Shown piece after piece: positions 1-5,582 of a stretch of 7,764 nt of DNA. Below the pieces are notes generated by a model that saw only the letters and a list, made by a program, of their open reading frames with translations, was not told where the DNA came from and searched no databases. This DNA is from Treponema sp. Lineage in GTDB: Bacteria; Spirochaetota; Spirochaetia; Treponematales; Breznakiellaceae. The stretch's first letter is position 1, and the number at the start of each line of letters is the position of its first letter. Where the stretch lies: positions 1 through 7,764 of the forward strand of contig JAISND010000125.1 of the NCBI GenBank assembly GCA_031276615.1, given 5' to 3'. Made by a program: the position numbers and the translations under genes.

Positions 1-2
1 AG

Positions 3-38
3 AGTCTGTCCATAATGTAGACACATTACGGACAGACT
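3..38. repeat. Short inverted repeat at window start (16-bp arms)
   Basis: Arm 3-18 (AGTCTGTCCATAATGT) is matched in reverse complement by 23-38 (ACATTACGGACAGACT), with a 4-base spacer AGAC and one mismatch (12 against 29). Read on the - strand that mismatch becomes a G-U pair, so the - strand transcript would fold into an unbroken 16-bp stem. No T tract follows directly on either side, so it is not a standard terminator. It could be an insertion-sequence end or junction, an operator, or part of the upstream gene's 3' region, which lies outside the window. Confidence 0.6.
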
Positions 39-69
39 TCCCTGAAATATGGGGGGATACCGCCGCAGA

Positions 70-131
70 CGGGAAAAAACAGGGTACAAGTTTCCCGGAT
101 GGCCTGCCGGAAACAGAAGTCCGGTTTTTTT
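70..131 (+). terminator. Probable rho-independent terminator of an upstream gene
   Basis: Two hairpins occur in series. The first pairs 70-76 (CGGGAAA) with 91-97 (TTTCCCG) around a 14-base loop. The second pairs 107-111 (CCGGA) with 120-124 (TCCGG) around an 8-base loop and is followed at once by seven T residues (125-131). The short GC stem plus U tract is the intrinsic terminator pattern on the + strand. It would end a transcript entering from the left and insulate the esterase promoter about 35 bp downstream. The stem is only 5 bp, so efficiency may be modest. Confidence 0.55.
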
Positions 132-164
132 GTCCGTACCCGCCCTGATATTCACTTATTTTTA

Positions 165-193
165 TTGACAGCCGAACCTGTTATATATATACT
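165..193 (+). promoter_or_regulatory. Sigma70-type promoter for the esterase and possibly the whole cluster
   Basis: The -35 box TTGACA (165-170) is a perfect consensus. It lies exactly 17 bp from TATACT (188-193), which matches TATAAT at five of six bases. The surroundings are A/T-rich, unlike the genes. Transcription would start near 200 and leave a leader of about 35 bases before the ATG at 235. This is the only strong promoter seen in the window, and no clear promoter was found just upstream of tctC, so it may serve the downstream genes too. Confidence 0.8.
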
Positions 194-199
194 TTAAGA

Positions 200-215
200 G
201 ATAAAGCGTTTTATC
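200..215. promoter_or_regulatory. Putative LacI-family operator over the transcription start
   Basis: GATAAAGCGTTTTATC is a near-perfect 16-base palindrome centred on CG between 207 and 208; only one symmetric pair (206 and 209) breaks the symmetry. A/T-rich half sites around a central CG are typical of LacI/GalR-family operators. It begins 6 bp after the -10 box and covers the expected start site, a classic repressor position. The half site CGTTTTAT recurs upstream of tctC (1104-1111), which suggests one regulator for both. No regulator gene is in the window, so its identity is unknown. Confidence 0.55.
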
Positions 216-234
216 AGCTTGCATTAAAAAGATA

Positions 235-1053
235 ATGTTTTATAGTGATATTATGAATATAGATATCTATCGAACCAAAACGGGCCTTTTGGAGCAGGAG
301 ATTACCTTCCGGGTAATGACTCCCGATGGATATGAGGAAGGGGATAGGCTGTATCCGGTTTTGTATATGAACGACGGTCAGGATCTGTTTCGTGACGAGG
401 ACAGTTTTACCGGTCATAGTATCCGTTACGCGGATTATTACCGGGATTATTCCAAATTCGTGCCCCAGGTGATCATCGTGGGAATAGACTGCCCCCCGAC
501 CAACCGGGAACGGAGTATTCAGTATACTCCCTATACCAAGCAGTTCGTAATACCCGAATGGAGTTCCTACGAGCCGGAGGTTGCGGGAACCGGCAGACAA
601 TACCTTGAATGGATGGTGAATGAGCTTAAACCCTGGATCGATGAAAAATACCGCACCAGAAAACAGGGCGCCTATACGGGCATCGGAGGTTTCAGCAGCG
701 GAACCATCGTTTCGACCTACGCGGTCCTCAGCTATCCCGGGGCCTTTTCCCGGCTTCTGTGCATCAGCGGTTCCTTCTATAACTGGATGGACTGCCTTGA
801 CAAAACGCTGGAACAGGCGAATCTGGATCATATCAGGTATATTTACCTTGACGTGAGTACCAACGAACAGGGAAGGCTGACCACCGCGGAGCAGTTCCTT
901 GAGGGAACAAAGATGATGTACGAGCGTTTTACCGACTGCGGGTTTGACGAAACCCAGCTCAAGTACCGGCTCCTGAAGGGCCTGACCCATACCCAGGGAG
1001 GATGGCGGCTCCGTTTTCCCGACGCGGTGCGGTGGATATTCCGGGATCTGTAG
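235..1053 (+). CDS. Putative esterase (alpha/beta-hydrolase, Esterase D / enterochelin-esterase-like)
   Basis: A 272-residue protein with the pattern of the enterochelin esterase/Esterase D hydrolase family. It shows YPVLYMNDGQDLF (40-52), which fits the early strand and oxyanion region; a nucleophile elbow GFSSG (152-156) with likely catalytic Ser154; an acid candidate in YLDVSTNEQG (Asp206 or Glu211); and a C-terminal His252 in THTQGGWRLRFPDAVRWIF, resembling the family's H-x-x-x-x-W pattern. The family hydrolyses carboxyl esters, including siderophore trilactones and acyl-sugar esters; the substrate here cannot be read. No signal peptide is visible, so it is probably cytoplasmic. The start at 235 lacks a clear Shine-Dalgarno site; ATG 253 (MNIDIYRT) is an alternative that would drop six residues. 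It lies about 35 bp behind a strong promoter and 103 bp before tctC, so co-transcription with the citrate genes is possible but unproven. Confidence 0.8.
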   Translation: MFYSDIMNIDIYRTKTGLLEQEITFRVMTPDGYEEGDRLYPVLYMNDGQDLFRDEDSFTGHSIRYADYYRDYSKFVPQVIIVGIDCPPTNRERSIQYTPYTKQFVIPEWSSYEPEVAGTGRQYLEWMVNELKPWIDEKYRTRKQGAYTGIGGFSSGTIVSTYAVLSYPGAFSRLLCISGSFYNWMDCLDKTLEQANLDHIRYIYLDVSTNEQGRLTTAEQFLEGTKMMYERFTDCGFDETQLKYRLLKGLTHTQGGWRLRFPDAVRWIFRDL

Positions 1054-1097
1054 CGGCCCGCCGCTTCGGCAGCGAACCGCCTTTCCGGAACCGTTTG

Positions 1098-1111
1098 TGT
1101 AAACGTTTTAT
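1098..1111. promoter_or_regulatory. cre/LacI-like operator candidate upstream of tctC
   Basis: TGTAAACGTTTTAT contains the perfect 8-base palindrome AAACGTTT (1101-1108) and fits the cre consensus TGWAANCGNTWNCW at all but one defined position. Aligned at the central CG with the palindrome at 200-215 it shares CGTTTTAT. A weaker related sequence, AAGCGTTATTC, lies on the - strand at 1123-1133. It could be bound by a LacI/CcpA-type regulator controlling tctC onward, either at an undetected promoter or as a roadblock to read-through. The regulator is not in the window. Confidence 0.4.
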
Positions 1112-1144
1112 TCTTCGGTGAAGAATAACGCTTAAATATTTTTT
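1108..1144 (+). terminator. Hairpin plus T run between esterase and tctC (terminator or attenuator)
   Basis: TTATTCTTC (1108-1116) and GAAGAATAA (1120-1128) form a perfect 9-bp stem with a 3-base loop, and six T residues follow at 1139-1144. The gap of about ten bases between stem and T run, and the low GC of the stem, make it weaker than a standard terminator. It ends directly at the Shine-Dalgarno site of tctC (GGAGGA, 1145-1150). It could therefore terminate the esterase transcript partially or affect translation of tctC. The stem overlaps the 3' part of the operator-like site at 1098-1111. Confidence 0.4.
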
Positions 1145-1156
1145 GGAGGAAAAAAC

Positions 1157-2194
1157 ATGAAAAAGATCGGTCAAGTAACGATCGTCGCGGTTCTGCTCAT
1201 TACCCTGAGCGCCGCCGTGGTATTTGCCGGCGGACAGTCCGCCGGCTCAGGCGCCGGAAGCGGCGAGTGGAAATGGGAACGCAAGATTACCCTGGTTTGT
1301 CCCTGGGGCGTCGGCGGCGGCGCCGACGGAACCCTTCGTCCCCTGCAGCCCCTGCTTCAGGAAATCCTCGGAGTGCCGGTTGAAATCGTAAACGTGGAAG
1401 GCGCGGGCGGCGCCAACGGCATTGTTTTTGCCCAGAAACAGCCCGCGGACGGCTATACCTACGTGCTGGCCACCCAGTCCATCATCCTGCTTGATCTTCA
1501 GAAGATCCTGCCCTTCGATTACCAGAAGGAACTGCAGCCCGTAGCCAAGCTGGTTCACTCGACCAACCTGCTTACCTCTTCGAAGAAATTCCAGACCGGC
1601 AAGTACAACAACTTCCAGGAAATGGTCGCCTACGCCAAGGCCCATCCCCAGGAACTTTCCTGCGGCATGCTCACCGCCACCGGCCAGGACTCCGTTTCCA
1701 TGAAGCAGACCCTCGCCGCCGCCCTCGGCGTGAGCGTCCCCGATGTTGACAAGTACATCAAAACCGTAAGCTACGGCGGCGGCGCCGAGCTTTCCGCGGC
1801 CATGGTCGGCGGCCACCTTTCGCTGGGCGTTTCCGGTTCCGAGGAAATTCAGGGCCTTATCCAGTCCGGCGACATCGTTCCCCTCATTGCCATGAGCGAG
1901 AACAGGGTCTCCTCGGTTCCCAATGTTCCCTGTACCAAAGAGCTGGGCATCAACTCCTTCGTGGGATCCTGGCGGGCTCTCTATGCCCGGACAGCCACCC
2001 CCCAGGCCGCGGTTGATTCCCTTGCGGTTGCCCTCAAGAAAGCCTGGGACAGCCCCTCGTATCAGGAATTCATGAAGAACAACGCTTACCTTGACAGGAC
2101 CGGCTACGCCACCAGGGAGGAAACCCAGGCCCTGGCCGCCAGTGAATACAAAATCTTTACGAGCTATCTGAAAGACATAGGCATTCTTAAATAA
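1157..2194 (+). CDS. tctC: TctC: periplasmic substrate-binding protein of a tripartite tricarboxylate transporter
   Basis: A 345-residue Bug/TctC-family protein, close to the usual 320-340. Residues 1-24 form a Sec signal (MKKIG, hydrophobic core, VVFA) with probable signal peptidase I cleavage before GGQSAGSGAGSGE. There is no lipobox cysteine, so it should be a soluble periplasmic protein. Family motifs are clear: PWGVGGGADGTLRP (49-62), whose Asp57 fits the ligand carboxylate-binding region; NVEGAGGANGIVFAQ (79-93), followed by PADGYTYVLAT (96-106); and a DYQKELQPVAKLV segment (121-133). It would capture citrate or another carboxylate for TctAB; Bug ligands vary and cannot be fixed from sequence. 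The start is supported by GGAGGA (1145-1150) seven bases before the ATG. Two strong hairpins follow the gene and probably set its level above the membrane subunits. Confidence 0.93.
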   Translation: MKKIGQVTIVAVLLITLSAAVVFAGGQSAGSGAGSGEWKWERKITLVCPWGVGGGADGTLRPLQPLLQEILGVPVEIVNVEGAGGANGIVFAQKQPADGYTYVLATQSIILLDLQKILPFDYQKELQPVAKLVHSTNLLTSSKKFQTGKYNNFQEMVAYAKAHPQELSCGMLTATGQDSVSMKQTLAAALGVSVPDVDKYIKTVSYGGGAELSAAMVGGHLSLGVSGSEEIQGLIQSGDIVPLIAMSENRVSSVPNVPCTKELGINSFVGSWRALYARTATPQAAVDSLAVALKKAWDSPSYQEFMKNNAYLDRTGYATREETQALAASEYKIFTSYLKDIGILK

Positions 2195-2199
2195 GCCGC

Positions 2200-2229
2200 C
2201 GGGGATTCCGCCGCCCGGCGGAATCCCCG
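2200..2229 (+). other. Strong 13-bp mRNA hairpin after tctC
   Basis: Arms 2200-2212 and 2217-2229 pair perfectly over 13 bp (CGGGGATTCCGCC with its complement) around the loop GCCC. The structure starts six bases after the tctC stop codon and has no T tract. Such a stem could protect the 3' end of the tctC message from exonucleases, or work together with the adjoining hairpin at 2234-2259. Confidence 0.7.
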
Positions 2230-2233
2230 TGAT

Positions 2234-2266
2234 CCCCGGAAGACGCCGCTCTTCCGGGGTTTATTA
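2234..2266 (+). terminator. Leaky intrinsic terminator between tctC and tctB
   Basis: CCCCGGAAGA (2234-2243) pairs perfectly with TCTTCCGGGG (2250-2259) around a 6-base loop and is followed by TTTATTA (2260-2266). The GC-rich 10-bp stem with a short, interrupted U-rich tail looks like a partial terminator. tctB begins only 23 bp later with no visible promoter, so some read-through is expected. This would give more of the binding protein than of the membrane subunits, as known for many binding-protein-dependent transport operons. Confidence 0.6.
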
Positions 2267-2289
2267 CAATCCCATTAAGGTGGTACAAA

Positions 2290-2811
2290 GTGGCCTTAGA
2301 GTTAATTGTTAATGTCCTGCTGTTCTTCTTTTCCGGATTCTGCTTCTGGTATGTGGGAGAGACAATGCCGAAGTCCGCGGACAGCGAGCTTGGCGCGGAG
2401 CAGTGGCCCCAGACGCTGCTTTTTCTCCTCATGCTCGCCATTGCCTTTAATATTTACAAATTTTTCAGAACCCACAGGAAAGAAGAAATTGCCGGGGCTT
2501 TTGTGAATTTTCCCTCCGGCATAATCCGCTTCATCAGAAGCAAACTTTTTCTGGGCATGGCGCTCCTCGTCCTGCTGGCCCTTCTTTACGAGCCTCTGGG
2601 CTTTCTGGTAACCAGCCTGCTTTTTTTGATCAGTTACGGTGTCCTTCTCGGCGAGCGGCGTCCCCGGATGCTGGTTATCTCCGCCGTTGTCATTACCATG
2701 ATTCTGTACATCGGCTTTTCGGTGTTTTTGGGAGTCCTGCTCCCCCGGGGCTATGTGCCTTTCCTGAGAAACTCGGCGTTGTTTCTGGAATCGATTTTCC
2801 AGTGGATATAA
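2290..2811 (+). CDS. tctB: TctB: small membrane subunit of the tripartite tricarboxylate transporter
   Basis: A 173-residue hydrophobic protein with about four or five membrane segments (roughly 4-23, 41-58, 86-119 as one or two spans, 127-150), typical in length and layout for TctB. The family-like C-terminal pattern VFLGVLLPRG lies at 145-153, and an early loop carries MPKSADSELGAEQWPQ (26-41), where TctB proteins have a conserved polar stretch. It pairs with TctA in the inner membrane, with a poorly defined role. The start is a GTG, supported by AAGGTGG (2277-2283) six bases upstream. tctA follows after 12 bp, and its Shine-Dalgarno site overlaps the tctB stop codon, so the two are probably translationally coupled. 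Confidence 0.9.
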   Translation: MALELIVNVLLFFFSGFCFWYVGETMPKSADSELGAEQWPQTLLFLLMLAIAFNIYKFFRTHRKEEIAGAFVNFPSGIIRFIRSKLFLGMALLVLLALLYEPLGFLVTSLLFLISYGVLLGERRPRMLVISAVVITMILYIGFSVFLGVLLPRGYVPFLRNSALFLESIFQWI

Positions 2812-2823
2812 GGGAGAAAAGCA

Positions 2824-4338
2824 ATGTTTGATTTACTGATAAACGGGCTCGCGATAGTATTAGCGCCCAAAATGTTTATACTTATCATCTTCGCGGTATT
2901 TCTCGGAACCATCTTCGGCGCCCTGCCGGGGGTAAGCGCCACCATGGCCGTTACGCTGGGGATTCCCTTTACCTACAAGATGGAGCCGGTCAGCGCCATC
3001 GCCTTCCTGGTTGCCATCTACTGCGCCTCAATTACGGGCGGAGGCATGACGGCCATACTTTTTAAAATACCGGGGGTTCCCTCAAGCGCTCCCACAACCT
3101 ACGACGGCTACCCTATGGCCCAGCGGGGCGAGGCGGGAAAGGCCCTGGGGGTGCAGCTTATCTGTTCGGCCATAGGCGGCATGTTCTCGGCGCTCTGCAT
3201 GCTCCTCCTGAGTCCCCAGCTTACCCAGGCGGCCCTGAGTTTCGGCCCCTCGGAACTCTTTGCCATAAGCTTCATGGGTCTTTCGATTTTGACGAGTCTT
3301 GAAACGGATAATATCTGCCGGACGATCATTTCCGGGCTTATAGGGCTGCTCCTGGCCTGCATCGGCCTTGACCCCCTGCTCGGCGTGCCCCGGCTTACCT
3401 TCGGGACCCGCTTCCTCACCTCCGGCTTCGAGATGATCCCCGTGATGATCGGCTTTTTCGCCGTGACCGAGGTGCTCAAGCAGACCCAGAAGCGGGACAA
3501 ACTCGACGCCGTGGGGAGCGCCAAGGTAACCACAAAAATGCCCAGCCTTAAAGAGCTGTTTATGGTCAAGTGGACTATTGTCCGCTGTTCCATCGCGGGA
3601 ACTCTTATCGGCATCCTCCCCGGCGCGGGGGCGACCATAGCGGCGTTCATGTGCTACTCCATGGAGCAGAAGATGTCCAAACACCCCGAGAAGTTCGGTA
3701 CCGGCTGCATTGACGGAATAGCCGCTCCCGAAACCGGGAACAACGCCGCCACCGGCGGCTCGATGGTGCCGCTCCTCTCCCTGGGCATACCCGGCGGCAA
3801 CGCGGCCGCGGTTATGATGTCCGCCCTGGTGCTGAAAGGGGTTGCGATGGGGCCTTTGCTGCTGGACAAGCAGCCTGATTTCCTTGGCGCCACCTTCGCC
3901 TCCATGTTTGTGTCCAACATCATCATGGTCTTTGCGGCCATAGTAATCGCCAAGATGTTTGTGCAGATTCTCAAGATTCCCTACAGCATCCTCGGCCCCA
4001 CGATCATCATGATGGCGACCATCGGCGCCTTTGCCACAAAAAACAACGGGATAGACGTTGTCCTCATGGCCTTTGCGGGCCTTGCGGGCTTTATATTTGT
4101 TACGTGCAAGCTGAACAGTTCCGCCATGATTCTGGGTCTCGTGCTCGGGGCCATTGTCGAGGGGAACCTCCGGCGGGCCTACACGATTCTGAGCGGCGCC
4201 AGTACGACCCTGTGGCAGTCTACCGTGAGTATACTCCGCCGGCCGGTGACGACTGTTATTCTTCTGTTCTGCCTTGTGGTGCTGGTTTATCCGGTAATAA
4301 AGCCGCTGCTGTTCAAAAAGCGGGCTGCCGCCAAATAG
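2824..4338 (+). CDS. tctA: TctA: large membrane permease of the tripartite tricarboxylate transporter
   Basis: A 504-residue polytopic membrane protein of full family length (about 500), with roughly a dozen hydrophobic segments. The two family signatures are present: FGALPGVSATMAVTLGIPF (31-49) and its internal repeat IGILPGAGATIAAF (262-275). The second is followed by GIAAPETGNNAATGG (298-312) and PLLSLGIPGG (316-325). GLDPLLGVPRLTFGT (181-195) is another conserved TctA stretch. It forms the ion-driven transport channel that receives substrate from TctC; tctA homologues use the sodium or proton gradient. The start at 2824 has AGGGAGA (2811-2817) at good spacing. citD begins 29 bp downstream, which ties import directly to citrate cleavage. 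Confidence 0.95.
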   Translation: MFDLLINGLAIVLAPKMFILIIFAVFLGTIFGALPGVSATMAVTLGIPFTYKMEPVSAIAFLVAIYCASITGGGMTAILFKIPGVPSSAPTTYDGYPMAQRGEAGKALGVQLICSAIGGMFSALCMLLLSPQLTQAALSFGPSELFAISFMGLSILTSLETDNICRTIISGLIGLLLACIGLDPLLGVPRLTFGTRFLTSGFEMIPVMIGFFAVTEVLKQTQKRDKLDAVGSAKVTTKMPSLKELFMVKWTIVRCSIAGTLIGILPGAGATIAAFMCYSMEQKMSKHPEKFGTGCIDGIAAPETGNNAATGGSMVPLLSLGIPGGNAAAVMMSALVLKGVAMGPLLLDKQPDFLGATFASMFVSNIIMVFAAIVIAKMFVQILKIPYSILGPTIIMMATIGAFATKNNGIDVVLMAFAGLAGFIFVTCKLNSSAMILGLVLGAIVEGNLRRAYTILSGASTTLWQSTVSILRRPVTTVILLFCLVVLVYPVIKPLLFKKRAAAK

Positions 4339-4367
4339 AAAGGGCTTCGGCCCGGGGAAATATTGAT

Positions 4368-4655
4368 ATGGATATCAGGCAAAACAGCGTAGCCGGAACT
4401 ATGGAATCCAGCGACATTATGGTTACCCTTGAGCCCGGCGGGAAGGGAATCGAGATAGAGCTTGAAAGCGTTGTGGAAAAGCAGTTCGGCCGGGAAATCC
4501 GCAGGGCAATTACCGAAACGCTGAGGGACCTTGACGTAAGAAACGCGAAGATTAAGGCCGTGGACAAGGGCGCCCTCGACTGCACGATTCGCGCCAGGGT
4601 CAAGACGGCGGTGTTCCGCGCGGGCGGTAAAAATGTCGAGTGGAAAACCCCGTAA
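4368..4655 (+). CDS. citD: CitD: citrate lyase acyl carrier protein (gamma subunit)
   Basis: A 95-residue protein matching CitD in length (about 95-98) and sequence. The N-terminal SVAGTMESSDIMVTLEP corresponds to the family's AVAGTLESGDVM region; Ser14 in TMES is the expected attachment site of the 2'-(5''-phosphoribosyl)-3'-dephospho-CoA group. VEKQFGREI (36-44) and VDKGALDCTIRAR (65-77) are also characteristic. It carries the acetyl and citryl thioesters between CitF and CitE. The frame stays open far upstream inside tctA; ATG 4368 was chosen because it reproduces the family N-terminus and has GGGGA (4354-4358) nine bases upstream. The enzymes that make and attach the prosthetic group (CitC, CitG, CitX) are not encoded in this window. 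Confidence 0.95.
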   Translation: MDIRQNSVAGTMESSDIMVTLEPGGKGIEIELESVVEKQFGREIRRAITETLRDLDVRNAKIKAVDKGALDCTIRARVKTAVFRAGGKNVEWKTP

Positions 4656-4673
4656 GGGCAGGAAGGTTTGACA

Positions 4674-5582
4674 ATGAAACAACTGAGGAGAACCATGCTG
4701 TATGTTCCGGGAAACAATGCCGGAATGATGCGTGATGCGGGAATCTACAAGGCCGACAGCCTTATGTTCGATCTTGAAGATTCGGTTTCTATCCACGAAA
4801 AGGACAGCGCCCGCTTCCTGGTATTCCAGGCCCTGACAAGCCTCGGGTATCCCGGCAAGGAACTGGTGGTTCGCATCAACGATCCCCGCACGGAAACGGG
4901 CAGGGAAGACATCGAGGCCATTGTCAGAACAGGCAGGGCGGTGATACGGCTGCCCAAGACCGAAAGCGCCCAGGATCTGATCGACTGCGAGCGGCTGATC
5001 GAGGCGGTTGAGAAAAAAAGCCGGCTGCCCGCCGGCTCGACACGGATGATGGCGGCTGTTGAAAGCGCGTCGGGCGTGCTCAACGCCAAAGAAATAGCCC
5101 TGGCAAGCAAACGGCTTACGGGCATTGCCATCGGCGCCGAGGACTATGTGACGGACCTCAGGACGACAAGATCGCCTGAGGGGGTGGAACTGCTCTTCGG
5201 CCGGAGCATGGTGCTGCTTGCCGCGCGGAACGCGGGAATCGACGCCATAGATTCTGTTTTTTCCGACGTGAACGACGAAGAAGGGCTGCGGAGGGAAACG
5301 CGGCTTATCAGGCAGCTTGGCTTCGACGGCAAGAGCATCATCAATCCCCGGCAGATAAAAATAGTGCACGAAGTTTTCACGCCGTCGGAGAAAGAAATAC
5401 GCGGCGCCCTTGCCGTGCTTGAGGCAATAAAGGAAGCCGAGCGGAAAGGTTCGGGTGTTATTTCGCTTAACGGCAAGATGATAGACCGCCCCGTTGTCGT
5501 CAGGGCGGAGCATGTGCTGGATTTGGCCCGCGCCGCGGGTATTCCTGTTGACGAAGGCGGAACAGAGGGGGCGCCGCAATGA
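4674..5582 (+). CDS. citE: CitE: citrate lyase beta subunit (citryl-ACP lyase)
   Basis: A 302-residue HpcH/HpaI-type aldolase, the same length as well-studied CitE proteins. It splits citryl-ACP into acetyl-ACP and oxaloacetate in the cytoplasmic CitDEF complex, using Mg2+. Visible motifs are RRTMLYVPGNN (5-15), MFDLEDSV (31-38), VVRIND (65-70) with the substrate-binding Arg67, RLPKTES (92-98), AAVES (127-131) and GAEDYVTDL (154-162), with Glu130 and Asp157 as likely metal ligands, and GKSIINPRQI (219-228). A TTG six bases earlier (4668) is also in frame, but the Shine-Dalgarno AGGAAGG (4660-4666) is correctly spaced only for ATG 4674. The stop codon overlaps the citF start by 4 bp. Citramalate lyase uses homologous subunits, so a citramalate specificity cannot be excluded. 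Confidence 0.95.
   Translation: MKQLRRTMLYVPGNNAGMMRDAGIYKADSLMFDLEDSVSIHEKDSARFLVFQALTSLGYPGKELVVRINDPRTETGREDIEAIVRTGRAVIRLPKTESAQDLIDCERLIEAVEKKSRLPAGSTRMMAAVESASGVLNAKEIALASKRLTGIAIGAEDYVTDLRTTRSPEGVELLFGRSMVLLAARNAGIDAIDSVFSDVNDEEGLRRETRLIRQLGFDGKSIINPRQIKIVHEVFTPSEKEIRGALAVLEAIKEAERKGSGVISLNGKMIDRPVVVRAEHVLDLARAAGIPVDEGGTEGAPQ

Noticed and set aside
4104..4367. Upstream extension of the citD frame into tctA
   Set aside because: The extra 88 codons overlap the conserved tctA gene in another frame and do not resemble CitD. The family N-terminus starts at ATG 4368.
4668..4673. TTG start for citE
   Set aside because: It would lie only one base after the Shine-Dalgarno AGGAAGG. ATG 4674 has proper spacing and gives the usual CitE N-terminus and length.
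4287..5579. A 430-codon open frame on the - strand
   Set aside because: It is antisense to the end of tctA, citD and citE, with no recognisable domain or suitable ribosome binding site.
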